The notes below the pieces were generated by a model. It saw nothing but the letters and a program-made list of their open reading frames with translations, ran no database searches and had not been told where the DNA came from. DNA of 64,000 bases. Origin: JBEKCD01 sp050015055. GTDB taxonomy: Archaea; Thermoproteota; Bathyarchaeia; Bathyarchaeales; Bathycorpusculaceae. Positions within the stretch are counted from its first letter, which is position 1. Each line of letters begins with the position of its first letter. Shown here piece after piece: positions 33,562-41,879 of this stretch. Where the stretch lies: the NCBI GenBank assembly GCA_050015055.1, contig JBEKCD010000004.1, positions 62,001 through 126,000 on the forward strand, read 5' to 3'. Both the position numbers and the translations under genes were made by a program.

Positions 33562-33592
33562 CTTTTTTCTTCTTTTTCTTTTTTCGCAGAGC
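33562..33592 (+). terminator. Oligo-T terminator after the NosD fusion gene
   Basis: Runs of T (CCTTTTTTCTTCTTTTTCTT) directly after the stop, typical of archaeal intrinsic termination. Confidence 0.6.
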
Positions 33593-33710
33593 GCACATAA
33601 AATCAGAATTTCTAGAAGAATGAGGATGTTGAAAGAATAGTCAAAAGTCAAATCGAGTTAGCGCGCTGTTGGGACGTCAAGTGGAAGAAGGGTGTTGTTC
33701 GGTTGTCGTT

Positions 33711-33721
33711 TAGCGCGCGCG
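33711..33721. repeat. GC-alternating motif TAGCGCGCGCG
   Basis: Recurrent motif in an intergenic region; a shorter copy (TTAGCGCGCT) lies at 33658-33667. Confidence 0.5.
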
Positions 33722-33765
33722 ATATTGACGATGAAGTAGGAACCACCAAAGAAAAAGGGGGGTTT

Positions 33766-33816
33766 GTGCGGGAGACTTCTCCACTAGGCGAGGGGTTCAA
33801 CTCCCACCTCCCGCAC
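33766..33816. ncRNA. tRNA-like stem-loop or small structured RNA
   Basis: A perfect 9-bp outer stem (GTGCGGGAG with CTCCCGCAC) encloses GGGGTTCAACTCCC, which resembles a tRNA T-arm. The 3' half looks like the end of an archaeal tRNA-Leu (GGGTTCAA-x-TCCCAC, then acceptor strand). At 51 bases it is too short for a tRNA: the D-arm and anticodon arm are missing. It may be a tRNA remnant from element integration, or a terminator hairpin. Confidence 0.4.
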
Positions 33817-33835
33817 TAGGATTAATGATTACCGT

Positions 33836-34228
33836 TTAGATTCTCGGATTTGTGTCCTGTTCGATTCTTCCACTTTTGAATTTTCTGGCTTTGACCTTCA
33901 GGAACTTGAAATATTTTTCAGTTGAGAGGACAATGCAGTCACGACATTCCCAACTAGCCGACACAGCACTCATAGCAGAAAGATAGATATCCGCTGCCTC
34001 GTCCCCGTATTTTATCCTGTAATGGTTCAGCTGTTTCTCAGTGAGTGGCAGTGCCATCAACCTGAATTTTTTGACCAAGAATGCCCCAGTGAAATCGCCG
34101 ACTAATGGATCTCCAGCACCTCCAAACGGCTTCAATTCCGAAACATGCCTACCGCAAACTTCGCAACGATGATCTTCAGGAGGAGGATTGATCAGATAAG
34201 TCACCTGTTCACCATTCATTTGTTTCAT
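33836..34228 (-). CDS. Protein with two CxxC pairs, unknown function
   Basis: The 130-residue protein has C-E-V-C-G-R-H near residue 22 and C-R-D-C near residue 96, a likely zinc-binding pair. The segment between them is mixed helix/strand (LPLTEKQLNHYRIKYGDEAA) and the tail is basic. A GGAGGTGATC site precedes ATG 34228, supporting the start. No family recognised. Confidence 0.6.
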   Translation of the reverse strand: MKQMNGEQVTYLINPPPEDHRCEVCGRHVSELKPFGGAGDPLVGDFTGAFLVKKFRLMALPLTEKQLNHYRIKYGDEAADIYLSAMSAVSASWECRDCIVLSTEKYFKFLKVKARKFKSGRIEQDTNPRI

Positions 34229-34612
34229 CCGATCACCTCCTCACGTTTTGTTGTCTCAGCGCGACACGCCAAAACTTTACCCCAACATATGCTGTCAAAA
34301 AAAGAAAAAAAAGAATTGCGCGGGAGATGGAGAGTCTGTCTCCACTTGCGGGATGATTAAACTTGATGATGAAATTATGGATACTTCTCTGGCGGGAGTT
34401 CCCTCCACGCGCACGCTACGTATAACTTCGTTATACCACTGAAGCTTATTTTCCCAGTATGGAAACATGTCTGTAACAACCTAGTGCAAAGGCGTTCTAT
34501 TGAGAAAACCTTGCTGAGTAAGGCTGAACGGCTGCAAAAACAACCTATTTGCCAAATAGGCAACCTATTAAGCTCAATGTCCTAAGAATATCTGGGAAGA
34601 GGGCAATTTGAA
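34229..34612. other. Intergenic region with two hairpins
   Basis: No gene seen. TATAA-CTTCG-TTATA (34421-34435) and CCTATTT-GCC-AAATAGG (34544-34560) are perfect small hairpins. CAACCTATTAAGC (34561-34573) is the likely promoter of the next gene and resembles the psmB promoter. Confidence 0.4.
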
Positions 34613-35209
34613 ATGGTGACGACTTACGTGCAAAAAGCTGGAGACGTGTGGTTCGGCGTCGCGTTCGACGGTGAACAAATCTTTGCCACCGGGTTTGGCT
34701 CCAGTGAGAAGAGTGTTCTGCAGAGCCTAAGGGAGGGTGCTCCGCTGAATGTTCCGTTTCAACGCTCAGAGAAAGCCTCAGCGTTTGCCGAGCGTGTTAT
34801 TGGTGTTTTGAAAGATGTGTACGATGGAAAAGATGCTTCCGAGAATTTTCCTTTCGAAACGGGGCGTTTGTCCGACTACTCCAGGAGAGTTATCGAAGCC
34901 GTTTGTTTGATTCCGCCAGGTTACGTTGCTTCCTATGGGGGGGTTGCCCATGCTACGGGTGGAAGCCCGAGGGCCGCTGGACGCGTTATGGCTTTAAACC
35001 CTTTTGCGCCGCTTTGCCCTTGTCACAGAGTCGTGGCTTCAGATTTCACACTTTGCGGTTACGGTGGGGGCTTGGACGTGAAACTGGCATTCTTGAAGCG
35101 GGAATGTAGAGGCTACTCTTCCAAGAAGCATATTAAGGTGGGCACCGGCAAGCTGGAGCTGTTTCCTGTCGAGTTTGTGCTGGACAGAGCTGAGAAAGGT
35201 AAACGTTAA
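34613..35209 (+). CDS. ogt: Methylated-DNA-protein cysteine methyltransferase (Ogt/AGT type)
   Basis: The 198-residue suicide repair protein removes O6-alkyl groups from guanine. The acceptor motif PCHRVV is present in LCPCHRVVASD, after the helix-turn-helix segment YVASYGGVAHATGGSPRAAGRVM. The N-terminal ribonuclease-like domain spans about 1-85. The C-terminal 30 residues are basic and extend beyond the usual end. It starts a same-strand pair with nadM. Confidence 0.92.
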   Translation: MVTTYVQKAGDVWFGVAFDGEQIFATGFGSSEKSVLQSLREGAPLNVPFQRSEKASAFAERVIGVLKDVYDGKDASENFPFETGRLSDYSRRVIEAVCLIPPGYVASYGGVAHATGGSPRAAGRVMALNPFAPLCPCHRVVASDFTLCGYGGGLDVKLAFLKRECRGYSSKKHIKVGTGKLELFPVEFVLDRAEKGKR

Positions 35210-35251
35210 TTGAGCTTGGACTCGTTGTGACTACCTCGCTGGTGACGTTCA

Positions 35252-35776
35252 ATGGTTAAGCGCGGATTGTATGTTGGAAGGTTTCAGCCTTTTCACATGG
35301 GCCACCTCAACGCGGTAAAAGAGGTTTTGGAGGACGCTGATGAACTTGTCATCGTCGTTGGCAGTGCTCAGTACAGTCACACAATGGCTAATCCGTTCAC
35401 CGCAGGTGAGAGATTGGTGATGGTTCGCTTAGCCTTGGAAGAAGCCGGTCTGGATAGCAGCCGGGTCTGGGTTGTGCCCGTGCCTGACGTACACCTGCAC
35501 ATGCTGTGGGTTTCAGCACTGGAGGGATACACTCCCAAGTTTGACGCCGTGTACTCTAACGAGCCTTTAACGCGAAGACTTTTCACGGAAGCTGGATACA
35601 AAGTGAAGGGAATTCGGTTTTTCGAGAGGAAAGTCTACTCTTCAACCGACATCCGGGCGAAGATGGTTAAGGGTGAAGACTGGAAAAACCTCGTCCCGAA
35701 GAGCGTTGCCGCTTTCATAATAGAGATAGACGGCGTCAACAGGCTCAGCGATTTGACAAAGAGCGATAAAGCTTAG
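35252..35776 (+). CDS. nadM: Nicotinamide-nucleotide adenylyltransferase, archaeal NadM
   Basis: The 174-residue nucleotidyltransferase makes NAD (or NaAD) from NMN/NaMN and ATP. It has the GRFQPFHMGHLNAV loop with the H-x-G-H motif and the late SSTDIRAKM motif. With NadC at 21.8 kb it covers two steps of NAD synthesis. ATG 35252 lies 42 bases after ogt. Confidence 0.93.
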   Translation: MVKRGLYVGRFQPFHMGHLNAVKEVLEDADELVIVVGSAQYSHTMANPFTAGERLVMVRLALEEAGLDSSRVWVVPVPDVHLHMLWVSALEGYTPKFDAVYSNEPLTRRLFTEAGYKVKGIRFFERKVYSSTDIRAKMVKGEDWKNLVPKSVAAFIIEIDGVNRLSDLTKSDKA

Positions 35777-35905
35777 GACAGGCATGCACCGTCGACTCCT
35801 AAACAAAAGACGTGCAGCTGATCTTGACGACAACTGCTGAAAACAATCACAGAAGACATTCGAGCAAGACTTCGGACGTGCCATGTCGAGTAACGTGCGC
35901 GCTGT

Positions 35906-36706
35906 TTAGTCAGAGCGCGTCATCACAACCTTGTCTTCGACTCTCGCTTTGAAAGTGCTCGCAGCATCACCCTGATTCACAGAGATTTCGAGGAAATTAT
36001 GGCTTCCGATGATAGCTAACGGCTTCTGCTTTTCGACATCACCATAAGCCGTGCACAGCATCAACGTTAACTCAGTGTTACCAACTTTGACCTTCAGCTT
36101 GTCTTTGGTTTTCATTGTCCTAACCTCTTTTTCTGTGAAACTTGTGACTATATTTCCGAAATCGTCTACGTGAATCACTTGACCTTCTAACGCGTCTATT
36201 CTTTTGATTATCTTCGCAAATTTCGGCGACAACATTTGGTGAATCTCTGGTCCGAATTCAGCCGGACGTATACCCTTCACTAGGTGGGCTGCTGCTGGCG
36301 CGAAGATGTCTCTCCCATGAAAAGTGCTGGAGACTTTTGGCAACATGAATTCGCTGTTGGTTATGCTGTAGACGCGCGTCTTGCCGCCGATGTTTTTCAC
36401 GGCCAGAGCCAACACGCCGTTGTCGGGTCCAACAAAGAAGCCTTTGTCTGTCTGCACGATTATAGGTCGCCTTCTCGTTCCCACGCCAGGATCCACGACA
36501 GCTACGTGAACGGTGCCCTCTGGAAAGCGAGGGGACGCCGAGGCCAAGACATAAGCGCCCATCCTAACGTTAAACTTATCGATGTGATGACTTATGTCAA
36601 CGACCGTTGTTTTTGGGCTTATACTCAGAATCACTGCTTTCATCTCGGCTACGTAGGAATCTCTTAATCCAAAATCCGTCGTTAAAGTGACCAGTGGGCA
36701 ACCCAT
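35906..36706 (-). CDS. SAM hydroxide adenosyltransferase (DUF62 family)
   Basis: The 266-residue protein belongs to the fluorinase/chlorinase-like fold. It has the N-terminal LTTDFGLRDSYVAEMKAVI, the VVDISHHI segment and VHVAVVDPGVGTRRRPI, followed by FVGPDNG. Archaeal members hydrolyse S-adenosylmethionine to adenosine and methionine with an Asp-Arg-His water-activating set. It converges with nadM. Confidence 0.9.
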   Translation of the reverse strand: MGCPLVTLTTDFGLRDSYVAEMKAVILSISPKTTVVDISHHIDKFNVRMGAYVLASASPRFPEGTVHVAVVDPGVGTRRRPIIVQTDKGFFVGPDNGVLALAVKNIGGKTRVYSITNSEFMLPKVSSTFHGRDIFAPAAAHLVKGIRPAEFGPEIHQMLSPKFAKIIKRIDALEGQVIHVDDFGNIVTSFTEKEVRTMKTKDKLKVKVGNTELTLMLCTAYGDVEKQKPLAIIGSHNFLEISVNQGDAASTFKARVEDKVVMTRSD

Positions 36707-36884
36707 GCCACTCTCTCTGTAAACAGCACATTAATTAGATTTCCACGATTCGCGAGAGCTGATGTTTCAGGATGCCCCATTCTCAAGAACAGAATTATCG
36801 CACTCATAATGACCTTCAACGGTACACCCTTGTCGGAAACTTTGAAGCAGTCGACGATAGATATCATCAACGACTCCAGGGTTT

Positions 36885-37337
36885 CTACGACACTTCTTGA
36901 GAGAAGACTTTGACCGTTTCATAAACCGATGTCGCTGCTGCGATGCTAATCACTGCCAACGAAAATACGTATTCCCTCGTTATTATGGGCGGTCTTAGAA
37001 GAACTGCGAGCATAATCAGGGAGGTTACGAGGAATATCATGTAGAAGAAATTCCTGGGTATGAGGATTCTTCTGAAACGGATGAGGTTCTCAAGGACTAC
37101 TCTGTCCGCGATGTACCCGTTCGATTCTTTCTTGATGAGTCCCGCTTCTTCAAGCTTGTTCATGTGGTAGAGTGCGAGCGTGGGACTGCTCAGGTCTAGC
37201 GCCCTCTGAACCTCACGAATTCCTACAGGTCTGTCGCTCCTAAGAACGAACTTGTAGACCTTCAATGTGAGCCCTCTGAGAACGTCTTTCTGTTCACTCA
37301 CGGCTTTCCAGTCTCCATATGAAAGGAACTGCTTCAT
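36885..37337 (-). CDS. Winged-helix protein with two C-terminal membrane helices
   Basis: The 150-residue protein has a winged helix at about 20-85 (PVGIREVQRALDLSSPTLAL, HMNKLEEAGLIKK). Two hydrophobic helices follow (about 97-114 and 122-140) with a short tail inside. It is divergent from the secreted protein at 37432, with a 94-base shared promoter region. It probably senses the membrane or that secreted partner and regulates locally. Confidence 0.7.
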   Translation of the reverse strand: MKQFLSYGDWKAVSEQKDVLRGLTLKVYKFVLRSDRPVGIREVQRALDLSSPTLALYHMNKLEEAGLIKKESNGYIADRVVLENLIRFRRILIPRNFFYMIFLVTSLIMLAVLLRPPIITREYVFSLAVISIAAATSVYETVKVFSQEVS

Positions 37338-37431
37338 TCTATTTGGCTATTGCTGTTCAAATCGCTTGTACACCCGTACAAAAACGTAGAATTAAATCGT
37401 TCATCGACAATACATTATGTTGGTGGCGTAG

Positions 37432-38211
37432 GTGAACGCAAAGAAAGAATTGTTGGCGACATCACTGCTTGCAATAGCTCTTGCTGTAGGGCTCGGAACA
37501 TTGAGTTTCGGCCTCTTTTCCGAGGCTCCTCCTAACGTTCAAATCGGCGTTTTCGCCAAGAAAAACGGGGCGACCAGCCTCTCCTTTCTCCCTCAAGATC
37601 AAGTCCTTCTCGAGGCGCAAGTATCAAGCAATAACGCCTCAGTAGCTGGTGCCCTAGTTACTTTCGAAGTTGAATCGCCGAACGGCACGGACTTTCTCGT
37701 GCTGACAGCCAATACTGATAGCCTTGGAACAGCAAGCGTCACCTTCCAGATACCCTGGCCTTCATTCCTCTCCTCAGAAAGCACGTGGGAGCTAGGCACG
37801 TGGCAAACAAAAGCGACGATTAAAATCTATGAACAAACACTCTACGCCACAACAAACTTCAACTGCGAAACCCTAACGCCCACGATAGACGTGTACACTG
37901 AGAAAGGCGGACATGGACAAAACGCTCCAGGCGGAACCTTTACAACCAACGAAACAGTCGAAGTCTATATCGAAGTCTGGAACGAGTTGAATCATACAGT
38001 ACCTTACCAGCTGGTAAGTTTTGAGGTGTTGGTAGTGGGGACAGGTCATTACACCACTGTCGTCAACGCGACGAACGCCTCGGGAATTGCGACCATAACC
38101 AACCCGATCATTCCGAATGCTACGGCCAAATATGAAGACATTGCGACTACCAATTACGAGGGTACCACATTGACTGACGTCATTACATTCACCGTACAGC
38201 TCAGCAGCTGA
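37432..38211 (+). CDS. Secreted Ig-like/macroglobulin-type beta protein
   Basis: The 259-residue protein starts at GTG 37432. An N-terminal signal or anchor helix (about 6-28) is followed by two beta domains: about 33-145 (LVTFEVESPNGTDFLVLTAN, a macroglobulin-like pattern) and about 150-255 (NETVEVYIEVWNELNHTVPY). Many N-x-S/T sites suggest glycosylation. There is no C-terminal anchor. It pairs with the divergent membrane winged-helix gene. Confidence 0.65.
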   Translation: MNAKKELLATSLLAIALAVGLGTLSFGLFSEAPPNVQIGVFAKKNGATSLSFLPQDQVLLEAQVSSNNASVAGALVTFEVESPNGTDFLVLTANTDSLGTASVTFQIPWPSFLSSESTWELGTWQTKATIKIYEQTLYATTNFNCETLTPTIDVYTEKGGHGQNAPGGTFTTNETVEVYIEVWNELNHTVPYQLVSFEVLVVGTGHYTTVVNATNASGIATITNPIIPNATAKYEDIATTNYEGTTLTDVITFTVQLSS

Positions 38212-38245
38212 ACCAGCTCGAGCCAGAGCGCTGTGTTAAGGCGTT

Positions 38246-39004
38246 TCAACTCTTGAACGTGTTCATGAAGATGCACTCTCTGAATGGCATCATCATTTCT
38301 TCTGAAGCATGTACGTCATCGTCGAAATCTACAGGAGCATCTTTGATGAGGACAACTGGAGTCTTCTCTGCAGCCTCGCCCATCAACAAATGAGCTGCAG
38401 AAGCCAAATCATCCGCCACTGCATGCCTAGTAATCAGTATAGTCCTTCCATACAAGTCCTTTCTCCCTCTCCACTCCCTTATCGGATTGAAGCCTGCAAC
38501 CGCCAAAGCTAATCCAACGGTGCCTATCCGAAGGGGAATCAACCCACTATCAACAACAATCACAGCGACCCGCTTACCCGTCCTGCGGTTGATTTCACCC
38601 CTGAAAAACCTCAACCAATCAACAAGGTTCTCAGGCCACAACACGACCGAACCAACGGGCGCGTTCTTGTTGTCTATGCCAGCATTTGGTGTAATAACAC
38701 TGTCTTTAAGCGTTAGGACAGCCTTTTTAACACCCCCGTAAACCTCTCCAGCTTCAAGGAGAATAAGCTCGGCAAATCCGGGCTCCAGCGAATATTTTTT
38801 CGCCAGTTTCCTCGCCTTTTCTGACGGTTTGACCTCGCTCAATTTCACAACACGACCTTGAGCGTAGGCCACGATTTTTGAAGCCAATGCCAATACGTCA
38901 TTGTTTTCAACCTCAAGCTGTCGTTTTCCCAAAGCTTCGTGAACTAGTTCAACCAAATCATCGCCAGGTCTTACAATGCGCGTCCTGACAGCGTACAGTT
39001 GCAT
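38246..39004 (-). CDS. cofE: Coenzyme F420-0:L-glutamate ligase
   Basis: The 252-residue enzyme adds glutamate residues to F420-0 using GTP. Family motifs: DVLALASKIVAYAQGRVV, DSVITPNAGIDNKNAP, VAVIVVDSGLIPLRIGTVGLA and FNPIREWRGRKDLYGR. It indicates F420 use by the organism. It is the third gene of a run with glycerate kinase and a MoaD-like protein (seven bases apart). Confidence 0.9.
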   Translation of the reverse strand: MQLYAVRTRIVRPGDDLVELVHEALGKRQLEVENNDVLALASKIVAYAQGRVVKLSEVKPSEKARKLAKKYSLEPGFAELILLEAGEVYGGVKKAVLTLKDSVITPNAGIDNKNAPVGSVVLWPENLVDWLRFFRGEINRRTGKRVAVIVVDSGLIPLRIGTVGLALAVAGFNPIREWRGRKDLYGRTILITRHAVADDLASAAHLLMGEAAEKTPVVLIKDAPVDFDDDVHASEEMMMPFRECIFMNTFKS

Positions 39005-39010
39005 GTACTT

Positions 39011-39295
39011 TCATCCTCCGTGCACGATTGGGACAAAAACCACTTCGTCCCCATCCTTGATGATTGTTTCGAACTGGTCCAAGATGCTCATCTCTTTTCC
39101 ATTCACGATTACAAGCATGTTCGTCTTCGGGCTTTCAGATTCTGGATCGATCAAAGCTGGCTCAAGTTTGGGCAGTTCTTCGGCAATCATCTTGACAACG
39201 TCTCTGATTGGAGAAGATCCTTCAAGCCTGAGTTCAAGCATGTTCTTGCCGGAAAGACTGCGGAAAGAACCTATGAACTTGACGCTTACAGTCAT
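39011..39295 (-). CDS. MoaD/ThiS-like ubiquitin-fold protein (SAMP-type)
   Basis: The protein has 94 residues from ATG 39295 (GAGAAGGA site eight bases upstream; TTG 39313 is an alternative). It is a beta-grasp protein ending in Gly-Gly (VFVPIVHGG), the C-terminus that E1-like enzymes adenylate for sulfur transfer or protein conjugation. It could serve molybdopterin synthesis, tRNA thiolation or sampylation. No MoaE or E1 is in the window. Confidence 0.8.
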   Translation of the reverse strand: MTVSVKFIGSFRSLSGKNMLELRLEGSSPIRDVVKMIAEELPKLEPALIDPESESPKTNMLVIVNGKEMSILDQFETIIKDGDEVVFVPIVHGG

Positions 39296-39313
39296 TCTAT
39301 TGTTCCTTCTCAA

Positions 39314-40690
39314 TCACAAAACCACTATCGCAGACACATCGTTGACGTTTGTGCCAGTCGGTCCGGTGAGGATGAGGTCGCCGAGTCTTGAAAAGAAGTG
39401 ATACGAGTCATTTTCGGCCAGAAACTTTGCAGGAGCTAAACCCATTTTTAAAGCCCTTATCACCGTTTTCCCATCGATAACCGCTCCTGCTGCATCGGTC
39501 GGTCCGTCTACACCGTCTGTGCTGATAGAAGCCAGTGCTATTCCCTCAGATCCTTTGAGTCGTGAGGCAGCAGCCAACGCTAGTTCCTGGTTTCTTCCAC
39601 CTAGCCCCTTTCCTGTTACGGTCACGGTTGTTTCTCCGCCCGCAACTATGCCTGCGGGTTTTGGAGCAGGATTTGCAGAAACTGAAACTTCCGTGGCTAT
39701 TGACGCTAGCATGACGCCTATATGTCGAGCTTCCCCTTCCATGGTCGCAGTCAACAAGAGCGTATTGAGACCCGCAGTTTTCAGCTGTTCACAGGCGGCC
39801 AAGCTTGAGGATCTGTTGTTTCCGACCACGACGTTGTAGACCCTCCTGAATGCTTTATCACTGGCCTTGGGGGTTTCCAGGATAAGTCCCCTCTCGCCCT
39901 TTGACAATACCTCTCTAATAGACTCTGGAACCGTAGCCCATAGACTGTACTTCTTCAAGACGTCTATGGCTTCTTTGAATGTTGTTGAGTCGGGAACTGT
40001 TGGGCCTGAAGCAATGAAGTCTAAAGGATCACCCACAACATCAGAGAGGATGAGGTTCAGAATCGTGGCGGGATAAGCCTTTTTTGCCAGCCAGCCACCC
40101 TTGAAGTCTGAAATGTGTTTTCGAACTGTGTTGACCTCGTTTATCGTTGCTCCTGACTTCAGCAAAGCCTGCGTCATCTCCCTCTTATCTGCAAGTGAAA
40201 TGTTCCCACGTGGGAGAGGCATCAGGCTTGAACCACCTCCCGAAATCAAGCATATAATTAAGTCGTTACGTTCTGCTTGTTCCACCATGTCCAGCATGCG
40301 TCGCGTTCCTTCAACTCCTGCCTCGTCCGGAACCGGATGGTTCGCTTCGTGAAGCTCGATTCTGCTCGTTCTGTTCTTGCTGCCGTGAGGAACGTTCACG
40401 AGCCCGCCTGTTACTCGCTCGCCCAGTATCTGTTCAAGCGCTTCAGCCATTGATCCACTTGCTTTGCCACCGCCCACAACGTAAACACTCTTCAGTTTCT
40501 CCAGATTGAAAGAGAGCTCATCAACCGTCAGCGTCGAGTCATCGAGAAAAAGCTTAGATTTCAACATCTGCTTTGGATTAACTGCGTTCAGCGCAGTTTG
40601 AAGACTCGTTAGAGCCAACTTCCTCGCTTTTCGGTTGAGCGGGGTCTCCCCGTTCTCGACAAGCTGTACCATGTTCCTAATCGCAATCAT
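39314..40690 (-). CDS. Glycerate 2-kinase, MOFRL family
   Basis: The protein has about 458 residues from ATG 40690; TTG 40717 is an alternative start. It phosphorylates D-glycerate to 2-phosphoglycerate. The N-terminal domain carries VVGGGKASGSMAEALE and the ISGGGSSLMPLP loop. The MOFRL domain has GKGLGGRNQELALAAA and STDGVDGPTDAAGA. It is divergent from the hydroxyacid dehydrogenase at 40787, whose product would be its substrate. Confidence 0.9.
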   Translation of the reverse strand: MIAIRNMVQLVENGETPLNRKARKLALTSLQTALNAVNPKQMLKSKLFLDDSTLTVDELSFNLEKLKSVYVVGGGKASGSMAEALEQILGERVTGGLVNVPHGSKNRTSRIELHEANHPVPDEAGVEGTRRMLDMVEQAERNDLIICLISGGGSSLMPLPRGNISLADKREMTQALLKSGATINEVNTVRKHISDFKGGWLAKKAYPATILNLILSDVVGDPLDFIASGPTVPDSTTFKEAIDVLKKYSLWATVPESIREVLSKGERGLILETPKASDKAFRRVYNVVVGNNRSSSLAACEQLKTAGLNTLLLTATMEGEARHIGVMLASIATEVSVSANPAPKPAGIVAGGETTVTVTGKGLGGRNQELALAAASRLKGSEGIALASISTDGVDGPTDAAGAVIDGKTVIRALKMGLAPAKFLAENDSYHFFSRLGDLILTGPTGTNVNDVSAIVVL

Positions 40691-40786
40691 CTGTATGGCC
40701 CATTGCAGTTTTTTCAATGGTTAGTGCATAAGTGTAATAAGTCAACGCTAATAAAGAATTCCGCAAATCAATGTTTGGTGAACTAC

Positions 40787-41791
40787 ATGCCGAAACTAGA
40801 GATTTACGTCACGCGGCAACTGCCAGAGAGAGGCTTGAAAATAATAAGGAAATACTTCGACACTGAAGTCTGGCCAGAATATGGCCCGCCGCCGAAGAAG
40901 ACTATAATAGAAAAGGCCAAGAGCTTGGACGCCCTTGCCACACTTTTGTCCGACAAGATAGACACTGAGGTCTTCGACGCTGCACCGAAATTGAAGATTG
41001 TCTCACAGATGGCGGTAGGCTTCGACAACATAGACCTGCAAGAAGCCACCAAGAGAGGCATCTACGTCACAAACACGCCTGAAGTGCTGACCGATACCAC
41101 CGCAGACTTCGCATGGGCTTTGCTTATGGCAGTCGCGAGACGAGTCGTTGAGGCAGACAAGTATGTTCGCACTGGCCAATGGAAAGTTGGATGGCACCCT
41201 GACATGATGACGGGCCGAGACGTTCATGGCGCAACCATAGGCATCGTGGGGGCTGGAAGAATAGGCTATGCGATGGCGAAAAGAGCAAAAGGGTTCGACA
41301 TGAAAATCCTCTTCTACGATGTCATCCCGCGACCGGAGATGGAAAAAGACTTCGGTGCAAAACGCATGGATCTTGACGCGCTACTCAAGGAAGCGGACTT
41401 CGTCAGCATTCACGTTCCGCTTATGAGAGAAACGCATCACTTAATGAACGAACAAAGATTGAAGTTGATGAAGAAAACGGCCTACTTGATAAACAATTCA
41501 CGCGGACCAGTTGTTGACGAAAAGGCCCTGTACAAGGCATTGAAGGAAGCTTGGATCGCCGGTGCAGGACTGGACGTTTTCGAGCAAGAACCAGCACCAG
41601 TGGACAGTCCGCTGCTTAAGCTTGACAGCGTCGTGGTCGCTCCCCACATTTCAAGCGCAAGTCTTGAGACCCGCTCGAAAATGGCTGAGATGGTGGCAGA
41701 CAACCTCGTCTCCTTCTTCGAAGGAAAGAAGCCGCCGAACCTTGTCAACCAAGATGTACTGAAAGTGCGTCCATTGTCAAAGCAGATTTAA
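40787..41791 (+). CDS. D-2-hydroxyacid dehydrogenase, glyoxylate/hydroxypyruvate reductase type
   Basis: The protein has 334 residues from ATG 40787; the frame is open to 40703. The Rossmann loop GIVGAGRIGYAMAKR and the catalytic Arg (NNSRGPVVDE), Glu (GLDVFEQEP) and His (VVAPHISSA) are all present. The closest familiar pattern is archaeal glyoxylate reductase, which also reduces hydroxypyruvate to D-glycerate. It is divergent from glycerate kinase. Confidence 0.88.
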   Translation: MPKLEIYVTRQLPERGLKIIRKYFDTEVWPEYGPPPKKTIIEKAKSLDALATLLSDKIDTEVFDAAPKLKIVSQMAVGFDNIDLQEATKRGIYVTNTPEVLTDTTADFAWALLMAVARRVVEADKYVRTGQWKVGWHPDMMTGRDVHGATIGIVGAGRIGYAMAKRAKGFDMKILFYDVIPRPEMEKDFGAKRMDLDALLKEADFVSIHVPLMRETHHLMNEQRLKLMKKTAYLINNSRGPVVDEKALYKALKEAWIAGAGLDVFEQEPAPVDSPLLKLDSVVVAPHISSASLETRSKMAEMVADNLVSFFEGKKPPNLVNQDVLKVRPLSKQI

Positions 41792-41879
41792 ACGTGAAAT
41801 CATCATAGGCCCACTTGCAAATAGTTAAATACCCCTTTTCTTCTTACCTTCAATTTCCTTTCAGCATAAGGTGACTCAT

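Noticed and set aside
34421..34435. TATAACTTCGTTATA resembles a loxP arm
   Set aside because: Only one arm-like segment is present, with no second arm at 8-base spacing. It is better described as a small 5-bp hairpin with a CTTCG loop.
36682..36870. 62-codon minus-strand frame upstream of the DUF62 gene
   Set aside because: It overlaps the start of the SAM hydrolase in another frame and has no ribosome site or recognisable fold.
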